DNA from: Bremia lactucae
Lineage: Eukaryota; Oomycota; Peronosporomycetes; Peronosporales; Peronosporaceae
DNA: 33,887 bases
Direction: 5' to 3'
Assembly: GCF_004359215.1 (NCBI RefSeq)
Contig: NC_090610.1
Span: 2,781,272-2,815,158 of the forward strand
Part shown: one piece after another, positions 10,298 through 20,404 of the stretch
Layout: each line of letters begins with the position of its first letter
How positions within the stretch are numbered: position 1 is the stretch's first letter
Made by a program: the position numbers and the translations under genes
Notes under the pieces: generated by a model
Seen by the model: the letters and a program-made list of their open reading frames with translations, nothing else
Told to the model about the DNA's origin: nothing
Databases searched by the model: none

Positions 10298-10310
10298 TAG
10301 TGTTACCAAT
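10298..10310 (-). promoter_or_regulatory. Primer-binding-site region of Gypsy-A (minus element)
   Basis: Directly after the LTR end, the minus strand reads ATTGGTAACACT. This matches the CTTGGTAGCACTT that follows the LTR at 33670 and the CCTGGTAGCACTT at 1438. The conserved T-G-G at this position is where the tRNA 3' CCA end should pair. I cannot name the tRNA. Confidence 0.5.
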
Positions 10311-10763
10311 TGTAGGCGGGCGCTTCTTATGCAACCTCGTTCTACAAAGTACACACCTTCAAGCACAGCGAGGAAGCGGTTTGACCGTCTTCTCACACGC
10401 TCAATGATGTAGTTGGTGGGCGCCTAAGGCGACCCCGCCCAACAAGCTTGTACCTTAGAACAATTGTCGTCACGGAAGTTGTTGCCCGTCTTCTCGTGCG
10501 CATTTGTTATCTAAGTCTTAAGACTGATTCATAAATAATAGAATGCAACATAAACCTATTTACCCAATGATTAGATGCCATCTCTGTAGACGTCCATCTC
10601 TACATGGCGAGCGTATTGTTTTGAATGCCTCAGCTCGCGGATGACGCTAGACATCATCCCTTTCTATGTGAATGCACCAATGGGTATCACATACATCACA
10701 ATCTGAACCTCGCCCGAGTGACAGGTCAATCTACTTTACATGAAGTAATTGATCTTCTCGTCA
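10311..10763 (-). repeat. Gypsy-A LTR (5' LTR of the minus-strand element)
   Basis: Begins TGTAGGCGGGC (the LTR 3' end reversed) and carries mirrored family-A segments: CACAGCGAGGAAGCGG, CTCGTGCGCA, GATGACGCTAGACATCATCC and the CACATAC block. It is adjacent to the primer-binding region and gag, so it is the 5' LTR of the element running left. The right boundary against the LTR-B at 10764 is set by TGTAACGGAACACC. Confidence 0.75.
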
Positions 10764-11210
10764 TGTAACGGAACACCTAGTGCAGTCAACCTACACTGGT
10801 TACAGTGGAGGTAGGGTGCCTCGATTACTTCACGTACACGACGTGCAGAGAAAGGTTCTTAGTAGCTAAGAAGTCTTAGCTACTAAGGGTTAAAACTAAG
10901 GTTCCAGCATAGGAAAAAATATAACTGTATTCATACATCAGTTTTTTTCGTAACGATCTTCTATCTACTGGCTTAAATATATTAATTACTAACAATGCGT
11001 CTCCTTGCCACAGCGTAATCGTGTCTTGTAGCGATTGGCGGTGTTTAGTTTAACTTAAATCAACCAATCAATAGAATTAAATGTCTAACTGCGTTGATAT
11101 TACCAAATTTGGTAATATTGGAACTATGAAGTCTAAATGAATAAAAGACAATAATTTTGTACTTCTTCATTTATTTTCTATAAATGAAAAAGTATGTATC
11201 ATTATTTTAG
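10764..11210 (+). repeat. Gypsy-B LTR, decayed copy
   Basis: Related to the reverse complement of 7517-8000. Shared blocks include GTGCCTCG, the ACTTCACGTAC segment, TCTTCTATCTAC, TGCCACAGCGTAATCGTG/GCGATTGGCGG and ATAATTTTGTA. The right end is eroded. It contains two striking perfect structures: a 13-bp stem with a 4-nt loop (10858-10887) and a 22-nt loopless palindrome (11097-11118). Confidence 0.6.
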
Positions 11211-11289
11211 GAAAGTGGACTAGCCACACAACCCTTTCGGTATAGCCACATCCCTAAGGAAACAAACAAAAAATTACAATAGGAAAGAT
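11211..11289. other. Unassigned segment between LTR-B and MULE relic
   Basis: Short AT-rich stretch with no recognised feature. It may hold the eroded end of the LTR or the end of the MULE. Confidence 0.3.
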
Positions 11290-12510
11290 ATTGCCACCCC
11301 CCGTTTGCAGTGTAAAATATTTTTGCGTTCATTCCAGGGTATGCATCGCTACAATGTTACTGACAGAGAATTGGCATTGATGGCAGCAATTTCACTGATT
11401 CATCCTTATGTAAAGAATATTAATTGCATATGGCATATTAATAAGAACATGCTGACAAATACCAAAAAGCACTCTCAAAGGATGAAGACTGGATTTTTTA
11501 CACAAAGTAGTGCGAGCTGTATCACTCAGCCACTCAACGGAATTCAAAGATAACTGGACGCTCCTCAAGGAGGCAATTAATGAGACTGGCTATGCATATT
11601 TGCCATCAACATGGATTGTGCACAAAGAAAAAATCATTCTTGCGTGGACAAAAAAATTGAAAAATTTAGGGATGTAGTCATCTCGCGTTGAAGGTGGACA
11701 TGCAACTCTAAAAAAGTGGATCGCAGTCTCAACGGGCGACTTGGCAACAGTTGATGAGAAATTAGTTCTGGCAGCTCAACAGCAGCGTCAACGAATCAGT
11801 CAAATAGTTGCATCGATCGTTCTCACATTGTCATCCGCCTCCTGTGCAGTCCCAAAAGGCTATATCAATGGAGTACAATGGTGGGTGCAATGGAACACCA
11901 AAGGATTGCCGTGCTCCCATACAATTCGAAAGCTGCGAAAAATGGAATTAACATTGCAGAAAGATCATTCTCACCAGCACTGGTGTGGTGGCTTAACAAG
12001 CCTAAAGCCCCACCCTGCACCATGCGATAACTGCACGATAAAATAAGTTTTTTCGACATAATAGCCAAGGTGTAAGAGCATCATTCAGGCTTGTCTCCGC
12101 ACAGGCAACGCTACCTGGAGTAAGATCTCAATAACCTCGCATCTATTTCAGCACATCGATAAATAATCCGGCCTTAGTGGCTACACGTGGACGGCCAAAA
12201 GGATCAAAGAATACCAAACGCAATTCGTCAGCATTGAGTACATTGAAAGGACGGGGCAAGGGCTACAAAAACGAAGATGCGGGGACTGTATCAAAAAAGA
12301 TCACAACAAGCGGCACGTGTCGTCAACCAGAAATAACGACTAAATATACGCTGGCTAATGCCTTCATTGCGGCAAATCTCCTCGACCTTGCTACTCAGGT
12401 TATAGGATCTGGTCTGACGAGAGTTGTACCTCGCGATAATTTTTGCTTAGCAAGCAGCTTCTCGCGTGGAAAGCAAAGGCAGAATCTTGATTTGCACCAG
12501 CGGTAGATAA
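11290..12510 (+). pseudogene. Mutator-like (MULE) transposase relic with SWIM-like and AT-hook-like ends
   Basis: The reading at 11339-11480 gives VTDRELALMAAIS, then NINCIWHINKNML. This is the end of the MULE/FAR1-type transposase catalytic core, where an Asp is followed by a C-x2-H. Pieces in other frames continue the family pattern: WTLLKEAIN, YLPSTWIVHKEKIILAW, SSRVEGGHATLKKW (about 11560-11720), DLATVDEKLVLAAQQQRQRI, and GLPCSHTIRKL (about 11910). The last is the C-x-H half of a SWIM zinc finger whose first Cys pair is not visible. RGRPKGSKNTKR at about 12188-12223 resembles an AT-hook. The N-terminal half is missing and stops are present. Terminal inverted repeats were not found. Confidence 0.7.
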
Positions 12511-13521
12511 TGAGTTGTGAAAAAAGCTTCAAAACTAGTATAACTGCATGTAGTAAACACATTGCGCCATGAGCACCGAGTCCTCTTGAAAACATATAAT
12601 GAATTGGCAGTCGGCCACAAAATAGCAGTAAACGTACTTTTTTTCAATAATCCCATTAATATTTAAAATAACCGTCCACGTCCAAGACTGTATAAGGCCG
12701 GGTATGTGACGATATCGAGTTATTTAGGGGTGTAAGCCGGGGGTGTGGCTATCCCGGCTCACTTCTGCTATAGGAATAAATATTTATGTAACGGATACCC
12801 AATTACACGTTAAGAATACTTTACGGGTGTGTAACTAAGGCAACTAGCCCGTTAAAGCTTCGGTCGACCTACAATCGAGTTTCGGTAGATGTTGGAGAAG
12901 ATAAACAAGTAGTAAACGGTCTTTGCGTTGATTTAGTCCGTTAAATATAAAATTGACATGACTTAGACTGACTTGATTCGCACGCTTCCTCCTTGAAGTT
13001 ACGTATAAACCAGTCACACGGTGGACGTAAAGTAAAATTTTAATCAAAAATGTATTTTAGAAAATCAAATTGACACCAATAATAATATATTCATTAGGTT
13101 GTCATTAGAGAGGTCTCATTTTATAGTATATACCAAGCCAAAATCTCATGTCGCACTGCTAAAGTGAATTGTCAAGCTGTTTCACCTACAACCCAGTATA
13201 CGATTTTAAAGCACATGTGTCGAGTCGCGCCAAACAATAGCGCTATGACGATCTGTAGTCAGTGCAATAAAAAGGGGACCAACAAAAGTCGCATGATTTA
13301 CTGTTTGTAGTAGCGGAATTCTCGCGATTGGATCGGTAGTGGCTTCAAAGCCGAATAAAATTTTGTTTGTGAATGATCGCAAGGATCTCCGAACTATTAT
13401 TATGTGCAAACGATTTTAAATCTTTTTTCCGGACAATTTTTTAAACGAAATCTTTGGAGTGTTGGCCCAGGAGAGCCTGCTTTGACATCTTCAAGTTTTA
13501 GTAATTGACGTAATGTAATGA
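12511..13521. other. AT-rich stretch with LTR scraps, no intact gene
   Basis: About 1 kb without a convincing gene. Two short scraps resemble LTR ends: ATGTAACGGATACCCAATTACA (12785-12806) is like the LTR-B terminus at 7517-7538, and GTGTAACTAAGGCAACTAGCC (about 12830-12852) is like the reversed start of LTR-A. A minus-strand ORF at 13206-13409 has no family I know. The region ends at the target duplication AATGA (13517-13521). Confidence 0.4.
13517..13521. repeat. Target-site duplication AATGA, left copy
   Basis: AATGA directly precedes the Copia LTR at 13522 and is repeated exactly at 18564-18568 after the other LTR. Five-base duplications are usual for Copia integration. Confidence 0.85.
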
Positions 13522-13741
13522 TGTTGAACACGGGCTTAGAAGTAGGAAGTGAATTGAGAACTAAATGTATTTGAGCTTGTGTCTTTAATAACCTTCGCTG
13601 TCCGTTACCTTCAATCTCTCCTGCGTAGGTTTCTTTAAATCACCTTGCCCATCCCAAATGGTCGCTTCGTTTCACCATCAGTTATGTCCTGTCCTATCAA
13701 AAGTCGCACCCTGTCACATCAGTAGTCGCACTGTTTCAACA
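13522..13741 (-). repeat. Copia 3' LTR
   Basis: A 220-nt repeat with ends TGTTGAACACGGGC and GCACTGTTTCAACA. It differs from the partner at 18328-18563 by about eight substitutions and lacks that copy's short duplication. Confidence 0.92.
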
Positions 13742-14039
13742 CTCCTTTCCATGTGGGTGTGCTTACCCACTGAGCATCATCAGTCCACGTAGCTCGCAGA
13801 GTCGGGGCGCTGGGAGGGTCTTGGTCAGGATGTCCGCACGCATTTTCTTGGATTCACAGTACTTCACCTTCATCACCTTCTTTTTCTCTAGATCTTTGAC
13901 AAACTTGTAAAGCACATCGATGTGCTTTGCTTGCCCAGATGTGTCCTCGCCCTTGATTTGAGCGATGGCTGCTTGGTAATCACGTGTAAAGTCGTACCTG
14001 ACTGAAGCTGCACGCTGATCTCCTTAAGCAATTCCACGA

Positions 14040-15423
14040 TGCCCATCATCTCAGCCGCTGTTTGCGAAGCCGCTACTTACTCAGCTTCCATTGTTGACAA
14101 TCAACACATTTCTGTTTCTTACACATTCAGCCTACAACCATGCCGCCCACCATGAACACACCACCGCTGACCGACTTTCAGTCAGTCCTGTCTGCGGCGT
14201 AGTCGGCGTCGCTGTATGCCTTGACTAGCGCGCCGTCATCATTCATTGAGTCCTTGTCTCCCTTCATCATAAAATTCAGTTTTTTAGTGCCCTTAAGATA
14301 TTTTGCAATCCTCTTGGCCAGACGCCAATCGCCTTTACTCAGCGCGTGCGAACGACGAGTTACTCGGTGCACTGCAAATGCTATGTCGGGTCGCGTGCAT
14401 CGAGCTTTCCATAACAGACTTCCGACTAGCGACTGGAAAATCTGTACAGTTGGTCTGTTCGGCGAGCCTTTTCCATCAGAAGGTCGCAGCATACCTTTGT
14501 CGTCTCCGTCTTTCCGCCGATTGGCACCCTGACCGGTGCCGACTCGGCTAATCCAAACCGCTCGAGCATCTCGTCAATAACATTTTCTTGGTTGAGTTTC
14601 AATCCATTATCGTCATCGTAATGAAACAATATACCAAGAAACTTGGACACCACACCGAGGTTCTTAAGCTCAACCACTTGCATGTCATGAAAGGAACTTT
14701 CGACCTTCTGAGGACTGGTTGCCGTGGCCAGGACGTCATCCACGTAGATGCCAACGAGCGTTTTACCGTCACTTTCATCCTTGATGTATAGGCAACTGTC
14801 CGTATAGCACTGACAGAAACCCAGTGACAGTAGTATGTCGTGGAGCATCAGGTTCCACAACCGTCCCGACTGCTTAAGTCCGTACAGGCCCTTCTTTATC
14901 TTCAGTGCAAGATGTCCCTTATCCTGCACGCCAAACTTGTCCAACAACTTTGCCTCAATTTCCATACCTTGCGGAATATGGAGGAGTATCTCCAAGCCTT
15001 CTTCTTTGTCAGCTTTGACATAAGCGCTGGGCACGTCGCCATGTTGCGCAGGTACTCCCTATATACTTGAGACTGCAAGAATCACCTTGCCAGAAATCAT
15101 TTCCATTACGGCCGAGAAAAAAAAGTATAGGTGTAATCGACACCATTTACTTGTTCATCTCCTCGCGCCTCCAGCCTCGCCTTCAGCGTGCATCTTGAGC
15201 TTGTAAACCCACTTATATGAAGTAACTTTGCTTTGCGCGGCTTACGTATCACTTCCCACGTATCGTTTTGCTCCAATGCGTCAATCTCTGTGCGCATTGC
15301 CTCCTTCCAATGCTTGACTCGAGGGTCTTTTATCGCCTCGTGGAAGTTCTTGGGGTCCTTAATCGTAATAATTTTCATACCATATACCGGCACGTGCTTG
15401 GTACCCATGTTGCGTGTTCGCAT
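14040..15423 (-). pseudogene. Copia reverse transcriptase and RNase H (relic)
   Basis: The first block (15423-15106) reads WKEAMRTEIDALEQNDTWEVI, the Copia RT N-terminal signature. The second (15034-14426) has PQGMEIE, KIKKGLYGLKQSGRLWN and VGIYVDDVLATA (about 14735-14770), with the catalytic DD intact. A frame change leads to the third block (14492-14178): SLVGSLLWKARCTRPDIAFAV and AYSDADYAAD, the RNase H motif with its Asp. Remnants of the RNase H end continue to about 14040. The catalytic residues survive but the frames are broken. Confidence 0.88.
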
Positions 15424-15896
15424 CTGAGCTTGCGTTCGTCCATCCCCTGGCAGCGGCTCTACATTACCTTCATTGAGTTGTTTCTCGGTACCGAATTTTC
15501 ATCTGCCATCTAACCATTCTTCTTTGGCCTTGCAGGCTCCTTCCGCTTCGGGGTTTCGTCACAATCCATTTTGGCGCGCCGCAGCATGAAATCTTCGTGC
15601 TCAATCTGTTTTTGTAGCTGCGCGTTCTGCGCGCTCTTGAATGTCTCGACATTTCGAATATGCTGAGTCGTTATCACAATTTTCTCCTACGGCAGATAGA
15701 CTTTGAAGCCCTTAATTTCATCATTCTTGCCAACGATCATTCCAACTTGAGATCTTGGCTTCCATATTTCCTTTCCGGGATCCCTGTACGTTGAACAGGA
15801 GCTCCCAATGTAACAATGTCCGCCATGTTCGGGACCGTTCCGGTTACCATTTCGAGTGGTGAAAGGCGTTAGGGTTGGCGCTACACGAGCTTCGGT

Positions 15897-17684
15897 TCAA
15901 AACATAAGCCGCGTACTCAACGGCGTCCCCCAAAAGAACAAAGAGAGTCCGCTCGCAAACAGCATGCATCTTGCGATGTTGAGTATCGTCCTGTGCATCC
16001 TTTCAGCCTTTCCGTTCGATGCTTGATTTGAAACCTCACTCACTTGACGCCTTACACCAGCTGACTTGCAGAACGGATCGACATTAACATACTCCTTACC
16101 ACCGTCCGTGCGCAGCACATAGATTCAACAATTAAATCTCTTCTCGAAAAAAAGCAGGAAATGACTAAAGTTCTTGGTCGCCTCAATCTTGTTCTTGGCC
16201 ACGAACACGCGGACGTAATTGGTTGAGTAGTCGATGAAGTTAATTAGGTATCGATTACCACGCCGGCCTAGCGGTGTCATTGGTCCCTTGATATCACTGC
16301 CGATCACGCCACCAAGCTTGTCAATCGGTGCGTTCTTGCCTGTATCCTTCTTGGACTGGTTGTTTCTGCTCTGTTTGCCTTCCGCACAAGTAAGACAATT
16401 CGACCTGGATCGGTCCTTAAAATGAATTCCCGATCCCATAGAGTCAGCCATCCGCTCGACAGTGTTATATCCAAGGTGACCAAGCCTCTGGTGCAGCTCC
16501 ACTAGTGTTGTACTCATTACAGCTTCATCAATTCCATCGTAACCTTGTGGCAAGGCTGAGCTAACAACTTGAACTCGCGCCTCCTTTGTCATCTCATCCA
16601 TTACGTCAACTCTTAAGACGTTGTGGCGGCGGAACACTTCGAATATCTTCATACCATCATCCTGGCGCACCACATAGCTTTGATTGCCGTCTCGCCCGTG
16701 AAACACACCACGCTCTTCCAATATCCCATAGCTAATGAAATTATCAGCGAGGTTCTCAGCATAATAAACCTCGCTAAGGTCAACTATAACCTCCTTTCCA
16801 TTGACAATCGTCCTCAGCTCGGTCGATCCCTTTTTGGTCACTCGAACCATCGTGTTATTTGCCGCGGAGCACGATTGATCACAATCAATTGCATTCTTGA
16901 GCATTTTCACATCTTTTGCAAGGTGCTCGCTCGACCCGCTGTCCAATATCCACGAGTCGGAGTCAGCTTTTGTACCAGTACCAATGGCTAACGCGACTCG
17001 GTTTGAAGTCGCATTTTCACCACTTCGTTGCTTGGGGCATTTGACTTTAATGTGGCCAGTCTCACCGCATCCGTAACATGTACGTGTCTCGGTACTTGAC
17101 ACCCTAGCGACAGATCTTCCTCCGCGCCCGACTTGATCTCTTCTAGGGCCCTTAAGACATTGACCTCCCTGCTCGCGGCTTGTTCGTCCCGCTCGGCTGC
17201 TTCCTCCTTCGACCTTCGGCTTCCCCATGCTGATATTGAAGTCTATTGCAAATGCAACAAGCTCAGCGGCTTGCACTAGATAGTCCGTTCGATGCGCATT
17301 CAGCCTAGTCAACATTGCAGTCTTGATTTGTCCAGGCGCTGACTTGCAAAGGCATTCCAAAACACTCTGCTCCGAGTTGCCAGATCGCTCCGCCACGTAG
17401 ACCAGGTACTGGTAATGCTCAGGCCATGTCTTGCTGTGCTCCTTTTCTCTCGTCATGAGCTCAATCGCTTTCGTAGATGGTATAGGAGTCATGTACAGCA
17501 TCAGCATGCTGTTCATGACGTCCTCAAGTGTATTCGACACAGCAGACCATACAGGTAGCATCTTCTCGTAGTAGCTAAGTGCTGGGCCTTTCAGCTTACC
17601 GCTCAATGCAAGAATATTGAACTCCTCCGGCCAATCACCCCCGCTTATCATCTTTGCTGCGCCAAGACGCTGCAGGAAACGCAT
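15897..17684 (-). pseudogene. Copia gag C-terminus, zinc knuckle, protease and integrase
   Basis: One long frame of 519 codons ends at a stop (16125-16127) and continues in the same frame to 15897. The gag core has WPEEFNILALSGKLKG and LPVWSAV. The zinc knuckle CYGCGETGHIKVKCP lies at about 17038-17085. The protease has SWILDSGSSEHLA (about 16915-16953) with the D-S-G triad. The GAG_pre-integrase has LHQRLGHLGYNTVE and CLTCAEGKQ. The integrase has GSDIKGPMTPLG, LRTDGGKEYVN (about 16085-16115) and SNQASNGKAERMHRTI (about 15985-16030), giving D, D and E. Copia Gag-Pol is a single polyprotein cleaved by its own protease. Downstream of 15897 the frame is lost. Confidence 0.9.
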
Positions 17685-17687
17685 TCC

Positions 17688-18239
17688 TCATGTTTTAAAG
17701 TCGGCGCCCACACCTGGGTAAGTCTCCTTACCCGTGAACTTAGCAAATCCATGCCAGTCCAGGTCTCGAGGCTTAGGTATCTTCAATCCATAACCGTCTG
17801 GTGTCGCAAAAGGTTGCGACGGATCGGGCGGCTGATACCGCTCATCTTGTTGAGGCGGCTGATTGGGAGGCACGCGCATTCGTTGCGGCGGCTGGTGAGG
17901 TGGCGGCATGCGTGCTTACTGCATGGGCTCATCGAGCGAGCCCATCCTCATTCGATGATCACGCGCTTGTATAAAGTCGGTAAACGCGCTTGACCCATTG
18001 AATGGGTGCTCGTAGGGTGTTGTAGGCGCAGCTTGAGCCCGGCGACTCATTTGATCTTGCACCTTCAGCTGGTTTTTCATGAACTGGACTTGCTGCTGCG
18101 CCAACCCTGCGAGGAGTCCCTCAAGTCTATCCATGCGCTCGGAGCTCGCATCGGAGACACAACTCGCGCTATCTTGGGCCTCGGGCGAGCCCGGGATCGA
18201 TCGCGTCTCCTCATCCAGCACGAACGGGTCAGCGACCAC
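17688..18239 (-). pseudogene. Copia gag N-terminal part
   Basis: The same frame as the downstream gag opens at ATG 18239. It is acidic, then predicted helical (MDRLEGLLAGLAQQQVQFMK), then Gln/Pro-rich, and ends in GFAKFTGKETYPG, which begins the capsid-like domain. A TAA at 17916-17918 and a TGA at 17688-17690 interrupt an otherwise continuous frame with the 17684-16128 block, so each is a simple point inactivation. Confidence 0.8.
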
Positions 18240-18315
18240 GTTGGGAATGGTTGCGTCCGTTTCAGCGGCAACGCGTGCCTAGGCGTGCTGATGAGTAGGT
18301 GAGTTGTTTGCGTTT

Positions 18316-18327
18316 GGGCTTATAACC
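18316..18327 (-). promoter_or_regulatory. Copia primer-binding site resembling the initiator-Met anticodon stem-loop
   Basis: The plus strand reads GGGCTTATAACC directly beside the LTR. Eukaryotic initiator tRNA-Met has GGGCTCATAACCC across its anticodon arm, so the minus-strand site GGTTATAAGCCC would pair with that arm except at one anticodon base. Priming from the anticodon loop of a cleaved initiator tRNA is known for Drosophila copia-like elements and yeast Ty5. Confidence 0.65.
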
Positions 18328-18563
18328 TGTTGAACACGGGCTTAGAGGTAGGAAGTAAATTGAGAACTAAATGTATTCGAGGTTGTGTCTTTAATTACCT
18401 TCGCTGTCCGTTACCTTTGCTGTCCGTTACCTTCAATCTCTCCCGCGTAGGATTCTTTAAATCACCTTGCCCATCCCAAATGGTCGCTTCGTTTCACCAT
18501 CAGTTATGTCCTGTCCTATCAACAGTCGCACCCTGTCACATCAGTAGTCGCACTGTTTCAACA
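18328..18563 (-). repeat. Copia 5' LTR
   Basis: A 236-nt copy of 13522-13741 with a 16-nt internal tandem duplication. The segment GCTGTCCGTTACCTT appears twice in a row near 18408-18433 but once in the 3' LTR. Confidence 0.92.
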
Positions 18564-18568
18564 AATGA
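18564..18568. repeat. Target-site duplication AATGA, right copy
   Basis: Exact match to 13517-13521, directly after the TTCAACA end of the Copia LTR. Confidence 0.85.
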
Positions 18569-18573
18569 TTGCG

Positions 18574-18643
18574 TTGGCTTCTGGATAGAGCTTTTGCTCT
18601 TCTAGAAGCCAAACATTCTACCTTTCTCTAGCAGCAAGGTAGA
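18574..18643. other. Two adjacent hairpins next to the Copia insertion
   Basis: Hairpin 1: TTGGCTTCT (18574-18582) pairs with AGAAGCCAA (18604-18612), and inside it AGAGC pairs with GCTCT around a TTTT loop. Hairpin 2: TCTACCTT (18617-18624) pairs with AAGGTAGA (18636-18643). I do not recognise an RNA family. They may be the edge of an older LTR. Confidence 0.5.
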
Positions 18644-19639
18644 GAAGACGGTCTAACGATTTATTAACTTAGCTAAGAAGTGCCCGCCTAGAATGCGCGT
18701 GTAACTTGTAGATGTCGCCTTCACCCGAGAAAAAGTAGCGCGAGGCCACAGTAAGCATCCGCCCTTTCTCTGGCGAAAAGTAGTGCAAGCTACATAGTAG
18801 CCCGCCTAGGTTGTACTAGAAATCCTAATCATAAATCTCTGTCTGAGCGTGTCAAAGGTATGGCTTTAAACATTGACCAAACTTCTTATTCCCCTATCTC
18901 TGAGCATCATCGAAAGTGGGCTTAGCTGTTAACTTAGAGATTTATTGACCAAGTTTTTAGGTTGCTTATGAAACAGCGTGTGATCCGTTAACAAAATTTT
19001 GCGCGTGAGTACCAAGCGCAATCGAAGCCGAAGCTGTAAAAAAGCAAAGTTCGCCAGTAACACTCTTGACGAGCTTCTTTTCAGATAATTCCCATTATGC
19101 CGTATTTCAGCCACGCGCCTTGCGGTTGTTGGGTGCTCGATTCGTAGCAAAAAATTGCTTGAGCGGGGTGAGACCAGCACGTTATTCTCAGCAGTTCAAG
19201 ACCAGTGGATGATGTCGTGCAGTAGAGGTCCTTTCGGGCACATAGCTTCAAAATGGAGAGTCAAACAGAGGTCGTCCCCTTAAGCATAAATGAGCCATTC
19301 CAGAACTGCGCCTGATAAGCTGCTCTGCTACCGTCGCCACCGCTACTGTTGACCCAATGAAAGGTGCTATTTGATTTGCATTTTACCCCCTCCCCCGTCC
19401 AAACGGTGGTGGGCGGGCCTTGAAATAAGTCAGTGCATGCACCGCAGTGACCATCTGTGCCTTTGATGGATGTGAGGATGAAGTGATCGCCGCCGCTATC
19501 GCCTTGTTTCCCGTGACCCACAATGACGCGTTCCACCCCAGCCGTGCGTGGGGAAGCGGTAGGAATGAAAACCGGTCGCACGCCCCCGTCATTTGTCCTC
19601 GTTAGGAGTACGTCTCAAATGATGGTTTAGGGGTTCCAG
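18644..19639. other. Gene-free stretch with transposon debris
   Basis: Two scraps GCCCGCCTAG (about 18680 and 18797) resemble the LTR-A end. A minus-strand ORF at 19261-19581 includes GDSGG but lacks any other trypsin feature, so I do not call it. Nothing else is recognisable. The right end probably merges into the 5' part of the LINE. Confidence 0.35.
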
Positions 19640-20404
19640 TTCTGAAGATCCCAGTCTTGGACTGTGGATGCAGCTAGCGTGCGTAGTTCCAATTTTAGTC
19701 TCGCCACCGCCAGTCCTCCAGTGCCCCGTGTCTCCAATTTCTACTGCGCACTCCGACCGGGTAGTGGCAGAATTGGTCGACGTTATGGATGACATGGCAA
19801 TTGATCAGGCGGTAAAGCCTGCTACTTGGGATGAGGTGATGGTCAATTGTAAGCGGTGTATTCAACGGGTCAGCAAGAGGGTATAGCAGCGTCGGGCGAG
19901 TTCCGGCACACTATGCGACGTCGCTGAAAACAACAGCTGCTTACCCAAACGCAGCGGATTACCAGTAATATGAAGCAAATCACGACAGGAACATCTTTTT
20001 TGTCTGAAACAACAGCTCGCCAGGATCACATACCTGCTACGATTGTCTCACTGACGAATCGTAGACTGGGGCCGCGATCAGAAGGTCACGATAATTTCGC
20101 ATCAGCACGGACCGGCCTTCATCTGGAATATGTCGATTGCAGATAAGTTCGCGTCGAAATGGTCGAATACTCAGCGCGAGCCATCGGAATGCGCCTCTCG
20201 CCGACTTGCCATCCGCCGTATACAGTTTCGTTAGGATACCAGCTGGGCGGATCGTACCTCGGCCGACAACCAGGCGCTCTGTGTGATTTTACTGAGGCGG
20301 ACCCCTATCGGCCATCGTCGGTCTCAGTCGTCACAAATCTGCGGAATCTAATGGCCGCAACAACAACTTTTATAAGGATACGGCCGCTCTTCGCGTTCCT
20401 GCTT

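Larger units (their letters stand above)
13522..18563 (-). mobile_element. Full-length Copia LTR retrotransposon (inactivated)
   Basis: An element of 5042 nt read on the minus strand. In order: LTR (18563-18328), primer-binding site (18327-18316), gag with zinc knuckle, protease, integrase, RT, RNase H, purine tract TGGAAAGGAG (13751-13742), and LTR (13741-13522). The integrase-before-RT order defines Ty1/Copia. The ends are TGTTGAA/TTCAACA, and a perfect AATGA duplication flanks the element, so it inserted as one event and has not been rearranged since. Stops at 17916 and 17688, a stop between the integrase Asp regions near 16122, and frame changes around 15100-15900 inactivate the coding region. 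Confidence 0.92.

Noticed and set aside
13206..13409. Minus-strand ORF of 67 codons between MULE and Copia
   Set aside because: Reads like protein in places but matches no family I can name. Surrounded by LTR scraps.
13905..13930. 20-nt palindrome AAAGCACATCGATGTGCTTT in Copia RNase H/end region, as evidence that palindromes fill all elements
   Set aside because: It is real, but I found no comparable density elsewhere in Copia. One such site may be chance. It is a caution for the Gypsy claim.
19261..19581. Minus-strand ORF containing GDSGG, suggesting a trypsin-like protease
   Set aside because: No His or Asp catalytic motif, no signal peptide and no other family pattern. It lies in transposon debris.
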